A stretch of 64,000 nucleotides of DNA, taken from contig CM060734.1 of the NCBI GenBank assembly GCA_030704615.1, forward strand, positions 22,940,001 to 23,004,000, given 5' to 3'. Under the pieces are notes generated by a model. It was not told the DNA's origin, ran no database searches, and saw only the letters and a program-made list of their open reading frames with translations. Position numbers and translations under genes: made by a program. Origin of the DNA: Takakia lepidozioides. Its lineage: Eukaryota > Streptophyta > Takakiopsida > Takakiales > Takakiaceae. This document shows, in pieces, positions 1-11,949 of the stretch; positions within the stretch are counted from its first letter, which is position 1, and each line of letters opens with the position of its first letter.

Positions 1-900
1 TCCACGATCTACGTTCAAGAGAAGTTGAATCCGTGCAAGTGTTGAATCTGTGTTGTTCCTTTGTTAAGAGCACGTCCTTCCCTCTCACAGTAGTGGAGGA
101 TGTTTGTCTGAACGAGGTGTGCATGCATTCAGGCCATTGTCAGTGACTACAGTTAACAGCTTCTGTTGCCCGGGTTGAGTTTATGCTACACAACAGGGGC
201 TTCCAGGTGGTGGACGAATATTGAAAAATTAGGATTAGGAAAGCTGATGGCCTTCTTCCTAAAGCTGAAGGGCGCACAACTTTGGCTCACCATTTATCTT
301 GACACAAGCTTGGGGCTCCGAGACCAAAAACTCAGGAATCGAGACGTACAACTGCCTTCACAAAACTGAACATCTAACAAAGTCATCAAGCCGTTCCCTT
401 TGCAAGGGCCGTGAAAACAGCCGCAAGCTCAATCGACAAGCAATACTGTGATGGACTGACAAGGCTGCTCTCAAAGCCATTTTTGGTATTTTTTGGTAAT
501 GGATTCCTCATATGCCATTTGGCAAGCATGTAGAGAAAAGTTTTGCATCTTCGAGCACCCACCAGATCACCTACTGGTTAAACAAATGAAAAAGAGCAGA
601 CCCGCCAACAAACCCAGTACCAGAGCGGGAAACAATGCACCACTCATTCGCTCCACAAGCTGCAGCCACTCGAAGGAAGAGACAACGACTCAAGGGGACA
701 TCGAAACACCGCTACGGCAAGAGCTTCAGACATTGTGCTCACATGGAAAAGAAACAGATACACCAGCACAAAACTCCACGCATACAACTGCACAGCGCAA
801 TCAAACAAGGTAACTCCTTATGGACTCCCCTCCTCTCAATTGCCCTCCACTTCCTTTCTCTGAGCATCCACACCACAAGGAAAGAAGGAAAAGCAAGAAG
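1..900. other. No recognisable gene
   Basis: Only short, compositionally ordinary open frames occur here, and none shows a domain I recognise. No RNA gene or transposon end is visible. Confidence 0.4.
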
Positions 901-1088
901 CTAGCTACTCATATTGCGTCAACAGGGTGCCGGTAGCTACGTCACCGGCCTGTCCCGTCCGCTGCCAAATTCCGTATTCGGTCAGTTCGTTAGCCGGGTT
1001 CGGACGGTAGTCGCCGAACGACGTGACCCCATTCCCGACCCCTGCACTTTTGGTCCCGGCCAGGGACCCGGCGCGGCCGGTGGTCAAG

Positions 1089-1119
1089 CCCGGGCGACCG
1101 GTCTGTCCGGTCGCCCGGG
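1089..1119. repeat. Perfect GC-rich hairpin
   Basis: Two perfectly complementary 13-base arms, 1089-1101 (cccgggcgaccgg) and 1107-1119, surround a 5-base loop. The surrounding 900-1500 stretch is rich in short GC palindromes and has no convincing coding frame. It may be the end of a small transposon, but no partner end was found. Confidence 0.7.
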
Positions 1120-1566
1120 TGAAGCAGTTGCCGCCCGCTTCTCCGCCAATAATGGGCCATTATTGCAAAGTGTCGGCCCGTGAGTTTCGCCGGTTTTCGC
1201 CACCTCGCTGCTATGCACACCGTAAATGATATTTGCAGTATTGTGGCGAAACTCGGTACGCGGTATGTACATACCTACCTGCGGTAGTTGGTGATAGGTA
1301 CCTGTCTTCCGTGGTAGGTAGATGTATTTGTACTGCGATGGTATGGGTATAGAGTATGATACGGTGGAGAGAGGGGATTTTGAAGGAATATTCTGGAGCA
1401 TCCGACCGTTGTTCCTTTGAACTATCTCTCTTTGGCTGACTTTGGACACACACTCACGCAATTGACGTGACCTGCCCACACACCATCCGCGCGTCACATT
1501 GCCGCCTCATTTTCCGAACTTTACGCCGTCTGGTTTTCCCTTTTCCGGACGTCACATTTTCCAACC

Positions 1567-1627
1567 AGCACGCAAGAAAATAATGTGGATGACCGGTGGG
1601 GGCCATCTCTGTTGCTGGCCAACCACA
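1567..1627 (+). repeat. Dispersed repeat, copy 1
   Basis: About 60 bases recur almost unchanged at 3961-4021, sharing the core gaaaataatgtggatgaccg. The two copies flank the LINE remnant. They could be pieces of one element split by later insertion or two copies of a short dispersed repeat. Confidence 0.65.
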
Positions 1628-2004
1628 TTTATTATTATTATTATTTTTGAACAGGGGAAGGCCCTGAATTAATTTTATTGAGTTTATTGTGGGGAAAAAA
1701 ATTAAAACCCCAGATTACACCATGAGGTACACACACTGTAGTCAGTGATGAACGAACTATCCTCCCGAAGGGAGAAGATGAAGACAACCTAGGGTTACAA
1801 GCCCAATGTAGAAGTCACACCCATAGGGGGTTGCTTTGAATGTAGGCAGTCGCTTCTGGACTGGTGAGATCTACAAGGAATCCATGAGGTGAATGGCTTA
1901 GCAGCCGCTTGGAACCTGTCCGAAGCTTATTTGTGTGCACGAATGGATCTCAGCGAAATTTCAGTCTAGCAGCCGATTTGATGTGGCGCCAATTGATATC
2001 CCTG

Positions 2005-3640
2005 TCAAACTCGGGGGACGCCGCCATGGAGGGGTGTGTTGAGTTCTCGCCATCGATCTGGCGGTTGAGCTGCCCAGGCATAGTGGGATGGTGACGAGCT
2101 AGTGCAGAGAAGACCGTTTCTTGCCCAAGTGCTGGCAAACTGACTGTGGATTGCTGCCGCTTGTTGGGGTCTTTTTGCGACATCTGCACAGAGTTTTGCC
2201 CAAGCCTTCCTCCCTTCAATCTGCAAGTCCTAGAATACTCTAGAAAGCAAGGTAGATAAAGTGCAGGTGGTACCCGAGAGGGTCCAGGCACATCTAACTT
2301 TCCATATGTTCCACAGTGTAGAGCTGCGAAGGCAATCGTAGACTGGGCAGTTTGAAGCCTTGGTTTTTGTATTTGAGTCGTAGTTGAGTAGCAGATGTAC
2401 AACTGAGAAGTCTTGGGTATCCCAATGTCTATAAAATTCCTTAACGATAGGCCAGACTTTCCTGGGGGTAAGGCAACAAATAAGGCAATGTTCCAGGGTG
2501 TCCAACTGCCCATAGGAGCAACAAGAGCAAAGCAAGGCTTCCTGGAATTGTAACCATTCTCCCACCTTAAGGACTCTGTTGGCTATTTGCCATAGAAAGG
2601 CGGACATCTTGGCTGGCCTTGTTTTTTCCCAGCTACATGTCCAGATTGATTTCCAGTTTTCCTCCACAAACCCGTAAGATTGCCATTTCGAGTTCCATTT
2701 GGCAAAGATGGGCTGGGAGATACCAGTCTGAAAGCCAAAGGAAGTCCTGGCTGATCCTGCAATGCTAGCAATAGATGTGGAGTCCATAAAGTCTTGGTTG
2801 TTCCATATGTGTCTAACCTGGATCAATACAATAAAAAAAAATACACTCGCGTATGAACGTTTCAAAGAAGTAGAATAGAAATGGAATTATTGTTTAGTCT
2901 GGAACATGTCATATGAAGATTGTGTCTAATTATATAACCGCCACTGTACAGTGGAGGTTGCATGAGATAATAATGAAAAAAGTCGGACGGATGAATACTA
3001 GTGGATGAACATGGTTACGTGGATGAATAATGGTAATGACGGATGAATGTGAGCATTGACGTGACTGTCCAGTGGAGGTGTCTTGCTGCAAGGGAATGCA
3101 CGAGAGTTGCATCAACCCAAGGGCAAGGGAAACACACAGAAACAAACATCTGACAACTTGAGGTATGACGAAATACAGAAATTGAAGAGTATTGGACTGT
3201 AACTTCTAAACATGCAGATGTGCCAGATCTGTCCCAGTAAGACCATCTTTTGGCTTGGGCCCTTTGTGGTTGGGTTGGCATGTTGGTATTTAAAGAATAG
3301 GTGCTGTCGGAGGGTCTCTTCATAAGTCTGAGGTTCCATTTTCCGTAGAAAGGGTCGGAGCCTTCCCCATGCGTGCCAGATGGTGGTCCACAGGGATGAA
3401 CCTAAGGCTTTATGTTTGAACCCTTGAGCTACCCAACGCAGAGATGGGATCCAGAGGGCTGTTTTGAGGGGAGAGGCATCCTAGATGTTCTGAACCTCTA
3501 GATATTTCCACCAGCCCCCTTCTGGGCCAAAGAAGCGAGGAATCCATTTACCGAGGAGAGTTGTTATTTGGGTTTCTGGATCAATAATTCCAAGCCCCCC
3601 CCTGTTTTTTGGGCAGACAGATCTGACAGTTCATTGCAAA
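2005..3640 (-). pseudogene. LINE (non-LTR) ORF2 C-terminal remnant with zf-RVT domain
   Basis: Read on the minus strand, this is the end of a non-LTR retrotransposon polyprotein. From about 3605 downward the frame opens with GGLGIIDPETQ and continues through Trp-rich segments typical of the post-RT region of plant LINEs. After an interruption the same frame (2865-2230) carries a zf-RVT-like zinc domain: a TRPAKMSAFLWQIANRVL core followed by CSCC and an LEHCLICC cluster. The frame then runs on past a TAG to 2005. There are in-frame stops near 3480 and 2230. About 300 bases between roughly 2830 and 3150, containing attcatcc-type repeats, appear to be an insertion, although the flanking parts remain in phase. 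The RT catalytic core and endonuclease are absent, so this is a dead fragment. Confidence 0.75.
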
Positions 3641-3648
3641 CAGCTCGC

Positions 3649-4111
3649 CCACCACACTAGCTTCGATGATGATGGTCGAGTCGGCTATGATATGTTTACA
3701 CATTCACAATGAATGTCGCCTCCGCTCCACCGAATTACCACGCTTCTTGTTTTTTTTTTCCAGAAGTTGCATTTCCAACAAGCCTAAAATGGCGATTGGC
3801 TCTCTTGCTTTGGCAAAACATAAGATGAAGGTGAGAGTAAGGGGCATGACTCAGCACAAACACACCAATCGGTGCCTTGACGCGGTGTAAGGTCTTTTGA
3901 CCACATTTTCTCCATTGACTTCAACATGATGCAAAGTCTCTCTCTACAAGAGAGCCAACAAGCACACAAGAAAATAATGTGGATGACCGGTGGGGGGCAT
4001 CTTTGTCGCCGGCCAACCACACTAGCTTAATGGGCGAGTCGGCTATGGACGATGGGCTATGGATGATAATGGGCGAGTCGGCTATGATGGGTACACATTC
4101 ACAATGAATGT
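3649..4111 (+). repeat. Duplicated tract (gtcgagtcggctatga ... cacattcacaatgaatgt)
   Basis: The block at 3649-3717 (cacactagctt, then gagtcggctatga, then acacattcacaatgaatgt) recurs at 4014-4111 with an internal doubling of the gagtcggctatg part. Between the copies lies the second copy of the 60-base dispersed repeat. It is non-coding. Confidence 0.6.
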
Positions 4112-4230
4112 ATAGGGTAAGCAACCCCAGGAGAGGTGCTTCACAGGTGTGAGCCCCTTGCCACGAGGGCCCTAAAGAATTTTCAAAAAAAAATGTCTTG
4201 TCAGGCTGGCAAGGCGCGTTACGGACTAAG

Positions 4231-4362
4231 TAGCATTCGAGAGGAGCCCTGCTACCGGATATAGCAGGTCGCCATGACACCTCGCCATGACACCTCGGCA
4301 TAGCGCTATATAGGACTATGTAGCATGCTATATCCGGTAGCATGGGCTCCTCTCGAGCGCTA
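4231..4362. repeat. Foldback element, about 130 bp
   Basis: The left arm (4231-4266, containing gaggagccctgctaccggat) is complementary to the right arm (4326-4362, containing atccggtagcatgggctcct). The match covers about 33 bases with one indel and a 3-base mismatch block. The roughly 60-base loop contains a tandem pair of gccatgacacctc. It resembles a small MITE. The arm core ccggatatagcagg recurs near 6044. Confidence 0.7.
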
Positions 4363-4654
4363 CCGGACATAACCGATTTTTAAGGTAGTGAGCTAGTCAG
4401 TTTACCCTTGTACGTACCAGTGTTGGGAGGGTATTGGGTACCCAGAGGGTATCAAAACAGGTATCAATGCGGGTATGTGGACCCGGACCCGCAGGGTACA
4501 TTGTTGGACAATACCAGGTTCATAACCTACCCACCGGTTAAGTGCTGAGCTCATATTGATGCTGACACCTGGACCCTTGGATGCTTTGGTGATGTTGATA
4601 TTGATATTTATGAGGGCTAAAAAAAACTAGATTTCCCACATATCAATAGGCAAG

Positions 4655-5465
4655 GACTACGCTTACCCGACGAGTTTTAAGGCAAGCGTGTGAGGTGGGG
4701 CCGCTGGCTTGAGCTCAGGGAGGCTTCGGCATACTACCTGTCAAATCTCTTCCCCCACTGTGAAGGTGGGGAGTGCTCCACACCTCCTGCTCCCTCCTCA
4801 CGCTCCCCATTTTTAGGACCATGTTCCCCAACATTTTCCAATTTTGCTCCCATGTTCCCGGTCCAAGATCCTTGCTCCCCATAGTGGGACAGGGAGCGGG
4901 GACCACAAACAAGGGAGCGAGCCACATTCCACAGGTCAAGTACGTGAGCGAGGACCGGGAACAGGGGAGCGAGCCATGGTCCATAGGACGAGGAGGGAAG
5001 CGAGGACCGGGACCAGGGGAGCGAGTTGCGTTCATATAGCGAGGAGGGGAGCGAAGACCAAGAACAGGGGAGCGAGGACAAGGGACAAGGATAGGGGAGC
5101 GGGACTGGGAACAATGAGGGGACAGGGGAGCGTAGCCACGATCTTGGACTTAGGATTATTTTGGAGATGAAAAACTACATTATTGCCAAGTATTGAAGCT
5201 CAGGCCTCAACTTCGTAACACACATCACCTAGCCACCACGCTACCATCAGCTTCTTGCCTCAACTCTGATTTCCTAATCCTTTATTCTACAAATACAGGC
5301 TCGCAAGTGAGAGGGGAGCAAGGTGGGGGGGGGGGTGTGGGGATTTGACAGCGCGCCCCGCCACAACGTCGCCGGAACGTTGCCGGTACGGCCATCCCCG
5401 GCGACCGTACCGGCAAGGCTCCCACGCTTGCATTCAACTCGTCGGGCAAGCGTAGTCTGCTCGAT
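4655..5465. mobile_element. Foldback/MITE-like element 1 with minisatellite core
   Basis: The terminal inverted arms are 4657-4690 (gactacgcttacccgacgag onward) and 5430-5463. Inside each arm, in opposite orientation, lies ctgtcaaatc followed by C-rich sequence (4738 on the plus strand; 5341-5350 as gatttgacag). The right half carries a ccaccacgctacca tract that is also seen in element 2. There is no transposase frame, so it is non-autonomous. The core is a degenerate minisatellite described separately. Confidence 0.6.
4880..5130 (+). repeat. Degenerate minisatellite (gggagcgagga...)
   Basis: Repeated variants of gaggaccgggaacaggggag occur at roughly 30-base spacing. The segment just upstream (4780-4880) contains the complementary wording (gctcccc, gttcccc), so the tract could fold into a large imperfect hairpin. 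Open frames through it are artefacts of the repeat. Confidence 0.7.
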
Positions 5466-6303
5466 ATCAATATCAAGTGGCTGGACATGTCACATTTTAG
5501 TTTTGATTCCCCATCTTCAAGGATTTAGCACCCCTTTAAAAACATGTTAAACCGAACTAATACTTAAACGTTGTCAAACATTGCCCAAATTTACACACCG
5601 TACCTTAAGAAATACAAACTACTTAAAGTACTTAGGAATACTAACTAACTTTATAATTCTAGCCACCTAAATAAGTACATTAGTATTAGTATTAGGTAAT
5701 AGATAACATTTTGATTTAATTAATTAGTATTCCTCATCACTTTGATAAGTTCGGATAAATTTTACATGGAGAGGGCGCTCTTAAAAAATGGTTGAAGAAC
5801 TTTTTTAAATCCCGGCCCCGGGTTGATAATAGTAGGTTATCATCCATGTTTGATTGTTATTGATATATTGTCTAATAATTCTGATAATGGGCTTGATTGA
5901 TAACCCCCGGTTCTGTAAAATCCTAAATAATTCTAGTATTGGTCTCTGGCGGGTATGTCCACAACCTCACCCAGCCAATACCCGGAACGAGCGGGTCTTA
6001 CAAAAGATAATAACCTCCCAACACTGGTACGTACCTACCACCACCGGATATAGCAGGAGCCAGGACCGAGCCGTGTAGGTAGTTAGAATCTAGTAGGTAG
6101 AATACCACATATAACACCCCTCCTAAAATCCAGTAGAAACATGCCATGTCAGCAAGTATGCTCTAAAAATTGGTTATGGAGGCGTGAGGTGGTGACACTC
6201 CGTAAGCCACTCTAGCAATTTGGCACTATATTCCACGAAATAAGCCCACTGGAAATGCAAAGGATTTTTTTTGGAAATTCTTTACGTACCTTGGAATGGT
6301 CGA

Positions 6304-6373
6304 GCAACAGCGTCTAACGCTCTGTAGGACTCGGGGCGAGACACGTGGCGCGCATAGCGTTAGGCGCTGCTGC
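6304..6373. repeat. Imperfect hairpin
   Basis: Arms 6304-6321 (gcaacagcgtctaacgct) and 6356-6373 pair over 18 bases with two mismatches around a 34-base loop. No gene is associated with it. Confidence 0.65.
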
Positions 6374-6546
6374 GAGGCTTTCCAGTATTATAATGTGTTT
6401 AGGAGCCACATGTCATACTATCATTGGAAAAGCAAAGCGAAACAGTGCATTATGACCGTAATCTGCACTTAGGGCGCATTACATCCGTTATGTGCAGGCT
6501 ATCGTGGACATGGGAATTTATTGAATATTATTAGTCTATTAAATAG

Positions 6547-7158
6547 AAGATAATAGGAATAATGTAAGAACTTAATGCACACGTGCAACATCTGACAGGA
6601 TGGTATGCCGGTTTTCGGCATGTCAAATCTTCCCCACCCTCTCTTGAGAGTGACATGAACTGAAGGAGTGTCAACTCTAGTCAGGGTTACACTGGGTTAC
6701 ACGATGAGGTGTGTAACTCCACTCGATGTTACACAGAATGGAGTGTAACTCCAGTCGGTGTAACCCACAGTTGGTCTCGAAATTTGACTAAGTCCAAATG
6801 TGGCTAAGTATAAAGTGGACTGTCCAGAGTTACATGAGAAACCGGGGTTACACAGGGTTAGATAGGGTTACACCAATTGGAGGGTTACATCGACTGGGGT
6901 TACACTACAAGAGCCTCCCATCAAGAATTGATCCCCAACCCTTCGCCGCCTGCACCGCTATCACCTTACCATCACGCTACCCACCACAGCTTGCAACCCA
7001 CTTGGATTCTTAAATATTTAATAATGAAACCGAGGTAAGAGGGGGTGGGGAGGATTTGACAGGGCCCTTGAGGAGGAGCCCAGTCTGCCGGAATCCGGCG
7101 AAAGTACCGTCAGATCACACGGGTCCATTAAGTTCTTACATTATTCCGATTATCTTCC
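6547..7158. mobile_element. Foldback/MITE-like element 2 with long inverted arms
   Basis: The left arm 6547-6653 is complementary to the right arm 7037-7158 over more than 100 bases with scattered differences. The outermost shared stretch is ggaataatgtaagaacttaa. As in element 1, each arm contains tgtcaaatc followed by cctccccacc near its inner end, and the right half contains ccatcacgctaccc. It encodes no transposase. The core (about 6660-6905) is built from gggttacac units. Confidence 0.75.
6660..6905 (+). repeat. gggttacac-rich core repeats
   Basis: At least a dozen ggttacac/gtgtaact words lie between the two arms of foldback element 2, irregularly spaced and partly in inverted orientation. 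Non-coding. Confidence 0.65.
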
Positions 7159-7193
7159 CTGTTGAATGGCGTAATACACACCCAAAATCCTTA

Positions 7194-7238
7194 ACATTTG
7201 TGTAAGCACCCCCCCACAGAGTACGCTTACACAAATGT
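7194..7238. repeat. Perfect 14-bp hairpin
   Basis: Arms 7194-7207 (acatttgtgtaagc) and 7225-7238 are perfectly complementary around a C-rich loop. It lies between foldback element 2 and the SEC14 gene. Confidence 0.65.
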
Positions 7239-7469
7239 AAGGCGCCTGCTAGGGCCCGCGGGTGCCATTCACCTTAATAAGCGCCCTTGAAATACAAAGA
7301 GAATTTTCGACCGGTGCTTTACGCATATTCAATGCGACCAACAGCCAACTCATGGGAAGAAAACCACCCTCAACAAGACCGCCCCGGAGCGATAACAATT
7401 GACGACAGATCGGTTACATATATCTTTGCTGGTTATTTTCTCCCTTGCCCCTATAACGGGCCAGGCCGC

Positions 7470-8076
7470 CTCTGTCCCCTGTCTTTTTATATAGTTATAT
7501 TTATATTAATATATGTGTGTGTATATCTCGCGGAATATTCTAGAAGAAACGTTACGTTTAGGCGGGTGAGGTGGCGATAGGGTGGCGAAACAGGCAGGCG
7601 GGCAATAATGGAGGCAGGGAGAGCAGCGGTGCGCAGGCGGTACGAGGGGAGGCTGAGAGCGTGGGTTGTGCGTTGCTTGCCTGCCTGCGTTCGGGGCGAG
7701 CGAGACGAGACAAGAGACTGCTGCTGCGCACATGGGCGCTGCAGGCATCGACGAGCGAGAAGGTGGAGGGAGGGAGGGGGGGAGCGGGCATTGGTAGCGT
7801 GGGGATGGAGGCAGAGCGTGCGGGGTGTGGTGAGGGGGTGGTGTTGGAGAGGGAGCGGGGGTGGTGAGGGTGCGGCGGTGGTTTTGGGGTACATTATGCT
7901 GCACCAAGGTTGTGGAGATCGTAAGCATTGTTTGCCAGTCGTGTTCCCTGGCCTGCTGCGTCTAGGCGGCGTTCGTTTGTGACTTGTTTCTGCGGTTGGA
8001 ACGGTGGTTTGTGACGGGGAGGAGGGGCTTGATGCTTCATGATCTGTGCCATTGTGCCTCTCAGCATCAAGATTCG
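7470..8076 (+). promoter_or_regulatory. Probable promoter and 5' UTR of the SEC14 gene
   Basis: An AT-rich TATA-like tract (ttttatatagttatatttat, 7485-7504) precedes a GC-rich, purine-skewed segment of about 450 bases. That segment could be the 5' untranslated region of the downstream gene. The overlapping open frames here on both strands are compositional. The transcription start is not determinable from the sequence. Confidence 0.35.
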
Positions 8077-9585
8077 ATGCCCTCGTCGAGTCGAGAGGCG
8101 GACGCTATGAGCGGTCTTCCTGGAGATCTGACGCAGGGGCAGCAGGAGACGTTATGCAGATTTCGAGATATCCTCGCGGAGCAAAGGCTGCTGCGCAAGC
8201 GAGATGGCGACTATTCATTGCTCCGCTTTCTGCGCGCTCGTGGTTTTGACATTGCAAAGGCCAAGGCCATGTTTGAGGCTATGCTGGAATGGCGTCAAGA
8301 AGTCGGTGCGGACTCCATTAAAGAGGTCTCCTTCTGATCGTTTTTCTGTAATGCTCGTTTCATGTGTTACGTGCGTCTCCTCTTTGTAGTCTGGATAACC
8401 TAGCAACTGGTTTCTTGTAGTGTTATTGCATTTGGACAGAGAACCAGCAGATCTAGAGGCTGGCTCCTCTGGACATAAGATATGCATACGTTAAACAACT
8501 GGTATTACTTTCTCGTGCCTGTACAAGTGCAGGCCGTCTTCTAACGACCAATGTTCACCTGCATTCTATTGAGGCATTCAGATTGTCGTTTGGTGCCTAT
8601 GACAGACCTTCGAGTTTCCAGAAAGGAAAGCAACGAAGGAGCTGTATCCGCACTTTCACCACAAGACAGATAAGATGGGGCGGCCTGTGTACATTGAGAG
8701 GCTAGGCCAGTTGCAAGTGGATGAGCTCCTGAAAGTTACAACGATGGACCGTATGATGCTGTATCACGTGAAGGAATGGGAAGTATTGATCGATTGGAAG
8801 TTTCCAGCATGCTCCAAGAAAGCTGGACAAGTTATTTCCCAGTCACTTACAATTCTGGATTTGAAAGGAGTGGTAATATCCTTCATTCAATCGACCCTGT
8901 TGTTTATGTTGCATAGTCCTTTGGGTTCTGTTAACCCTATATGGCTTTTCTTTCTTCCTTTGTGTATCGCACCTGGTTCCCCCTAGGTTTACGCTACCCC
9001 CCCCCCCCCCTTTGGCTGTCGGTAAGCGGGGTCTGTGTAGCAGTCATTGTCCAGAGAAGGATCTTCCTTTCTTAATCCGCCCCATGTACGTTGAAGCAAT
9101 TTCCTTTTCCCTCCCTGCACTGGTCCCTTGTACTCTGATGGTGGGCAAGATTAGAGCTACTGGGCTGTTGCATGGTGTTCCTTATGTCTAGTTTGTATCC
9201 TCAGCAGTGTCTTGTGATCGTGTGATTGCAGACCATGAAGCATATGAGTAAACAAGTGCGACATTTTATTCAAAAAATTACGAAAACGGATCAAGATTTT
9301 TATCCAGAGTACTTAGGGAAGATGTACATTGTTAATGCCCCAACTGCTTTCAAGGCCATTTGGGCCATGGTAAAGCCGTGGCTTGATAAGAGGACTCAGA
9401 AGAAGATTGAAGTGCATGGCAGTAACTTTTCTTCAAAATTGCTGGAGTTGGTGGATAGCGAGAATCTTCCCGAGTTTCTAGGAGGCTCTTGTTCTTGCCT
9501 AGGCGGATGTGAGAACTCAGATGCCGGCCCTTGGAATGAGGCCTTATACCAGGCACTTGATGAACCTCCCAAGGCACCTGCTTAG
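8077..9585 (+). CDS. SEC14-like CRAL-TRIO lipid-transfer protein (3 coding exons)
   Basis: Predicted exons are 8077-8325, 8606-8872 and 9232-9585. Both introns are phase 0 and bounded by GT and AG. Exon 1 carries the CRAL-TRIO N-terminal helical motif (LLRFLRARGFDIAKAKAM). Exon 2 starts the lipid-binding domain (GRPVYIERLGQL, TTMDRMMLYHVKEWE). Exon 3 completes it (YIVNAPTAFKAIW, then LPEFLGGSCSCLGGC, GPWNE), the hallmark end of plant SEC14/SFH proteins. The product of about 290-305 residues would be a cytosolic phosphatidylinositol/phosphatidylcholine transfer protein. It lacks the nodulin tail found in longer plant homologues. In-frame ATGs at 8032, 8077 and 8107 compete. I chose 8077, but 8107 (MSGLPGDL) fits homologue N-termini as well. 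The frame ends with TAG. No frameshift is visible, so it appears functional. Confidence 0.88.
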
Positions 9586-10790
9586 ATAGGTTGGCATCGT
9601 CGAGCATTGCCAACCTTTTATAGTCTGTTATATCGGTAACAGTCTTTCTGAAGAATCAGAGTGTAGTTGCTTTAGGGGGCTTTGTATGTACAAGGTTTTG
9701 GTCTCTGCAAAGTGGAGCCCACTGTTGTTTCATTGAACGTCTACTGCTGAAGATGGAAAGCTGACCCTGTAATCTTCAGGATTCTTTGTCAATTAGAAAA
9801 TCTGCTGTTGGCTTGGGACATGAGCTGTAGCACAGCAGGGCAGCATTCCCCTTGGAGCAGATGCCAAGTGCACTTCTAAGGTATTGCTGGAACGCATGTA
9901 TTCAGTCTCAGAAACATTTTTAGTGCGGTACTTAGCACTGTATGGAAGTGTAATGCTTGATGTTCAAGCACAAACTGCAGATTCTTACAAAGATTAAAAA
10001 AAAAACACTCTGGTGGCTGTTCTCCTTTTTTTTTTCTGATGAATGTCCCAACTATTAGCTGTGGGGTGAAAACCAGTCTGTTTGTTTGATGCTCAATGGC
10101 ATCCATTTGTGCGTGAGCTGCAGATGATATGAAGGACTCAAATGCATGGGAAAGATTGGGTGCGGAATAATTGTATTGTGCCCGGATAGCTGATTATGGA
10201 TCTACTTACATCATCAGATGTGGCAACAGATACTAGTTGGAAAGGGGATACCACAAGATTGGGGATGCAAAACCAGGGAGATTCTTCACTCTCAGATGCA
10301 TGCCCAGTCGGAGGTTTGTGTCTGTCTCCTGGCACCTGTCGTTTCTACACCATGTACTGCACCGGACCTAAATCGTAACACAAGGCCTGTAAGCCAGGCT
10401 CAGAACTACCAAAGTATGTTGCAACCAAGGATATTCATCTTCTCTATTTGCTACTAGTGCACTTGAACTTAACCTAACCCAAGAGCACTAGTCTTCCGGT
10501 CCCAATATTGATGTGGCTTGATTTTAATGCGCACGCTTGAGCTGAGAGGTATGGCCCGTGAGGTTGCCCGTGAACCCCCAGCCTTGCCGGCGTGCAGAGC
10601 GCCCCATGTCAAATCCCCCCCAACCCCCGCCTCCTCCGCCGGCCCGCCCCTCCCGCCTGCCCCCGCTCGTCCGCCCGTCCGCTACCGCTCCTCCGCCACA
10701 TGCCCACCGTCCCCTCTGTCGCCATGTGGCCTCATATCCGACTGAGTGGGTATGCAGATGATATACATACCCAGCCGACTACCGCCAGCC
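9586..10790. other. SEC14 3' UTR and intergenic DNA
   Basis: Nothing coding is recognised. A short A-run followed by a T-run occurs near 10,000-10,035. From about 10,600 the sequence becomes very C-rich, beginning with catgtcaaatccccccc, the same internal wording as the arms of foldback elements 1 and 2. This may therefore be the left part of a third, damaged member. Confidence 0.4.
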
Positions 10791-10799
10791 CGGGATGAT

Positions 10800-11790
10800 C
10801 CCCCTCCCAAGCTTCATCCCCGCCGTCCCTTCCTGATCCACGTGCCGACGATCCCCCGGTACACATAACCCCGTGTCCACCACTCCCGCTGATCCCCTTG
10901 TCTGACTGATCCCCCAGCTCCAGGGGATCTGCGCCGTCCCCCCGACACCCACGTGGCACCCATCGCAACGATCCCCCGCGACCCTGTGTCCCAGTGTCCC
11001 CCACTCCTGCTGATCCCCTAGTCTGATCCTCCAGCCCCGGGGGATCTGCGCCGTCCCCCTCATGCCCACGTGGCACCCATCGCGACGTTCCCCCGCGGAC
11101 CTGTGTCCCAGTGACCCCCACTCCCGCTGATCCCCTTGTGTGACTAATCCCCCATATCCGGGGGATCTGCGCCGTCCCCCTCATGCCCGTGCCACCCATC
11201 CCGACAATCCCCCGCAACCCTGTGTCCCCGTGTCCCCCACTCCTGCATATCCCCTTGTCTGACTGATCCTCCAGCCCCGGGGGATCTGCGCCGTCCCCCC
11301 ACACCCACGTGGCACCCATCGCGATGATCCCCCGCGACCCTCTGTCCCCGTGTCCCCCACTCCCGCTGATCCCCTTGTCTGACTGATCCCCCAGCCCCCG
11401 GGGATCTGCGCCATCCCCCTCAGGCCCACGTGGCACCCATCGCGACGTTCCCCTGCGACCCTGTGTCCCACTGATCCCTTGTGTGACCGAGCCCCTAGAT
11501 CCGGGGGATCTGTGCCATCCCCCTCATGCCCACGTGCCGCCCATCGCAACGATCCCCTGCAACCCTGTGTCCCCGTGTCCCTGATCCCCCGACGCTCACT
11601 GATCCCCCATAGCCGGCCAATCCTTGTTGTCCCCCTAGATCCGTGTCTGGACCCCTGGTGTCGGCCCCGTGTCCCCCGCTCATGCTAGATCCCCTCCTCT
11701 GATCGATCCCCCAGCCCCGGGGATCTCCGCCGTCCCCCTCGTACCCACGTGCCACCCCCTGCCAAGATCCCCCGACCATGTCCTCGGCCC
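10800..11790 (+). repeat. GC-rich minisatellite, about 119-bp unit
   Basis: The phrase ggggatctgcgccgtcccc recurs near 10925, 11043, 11162, 11281 and 11401, with altered copies near 11506 and 11717, giving a unit of about 118-120 bases. Each unit contains several gatcccc words and cacgtggcaccc. Long minus-strand frames through it (Gly/Asp/Arg-rich) are repeat artefacts. It directly abuts the left end of the methyltransferase retrotransposon. Confidence 0.8.
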
Positions 11791-11949
11791 CCGCAGTCTG
11801 ACCGTTACCCCACAGCCTGTTGCTGATCCCCTGCCTGTCTGATCCCCTCTTCATCGGCCGTCCATTACAAGCATTCATCCAACGGTCATAGAACACTCCC
11901 GCCTGTTGGGTCTCCGAGATGGACGGAGGGGATTGATCCCGATGTGGGG

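Noticed and set aside
1905-2520. Antisense/overlapping frames within the LINE remnant as separate genes
   Set aside because: They are out of phase with the recognisable zf-RVT frame and show no domain.
7487-7982. Overlapping frames on both strands upstream of SEC14
   Set aside because: Purine/pyrimidine skew keeps several frames open. No domain, and they fit a GC-rich 5' UTR.
10732-11896. Long minus-strand frames rich in Gly, Asp and Arg
   Set aside because: They are translations of the 119-bp GC-rich minisatellite, open on several frames at once, with no non-repetitive protein.
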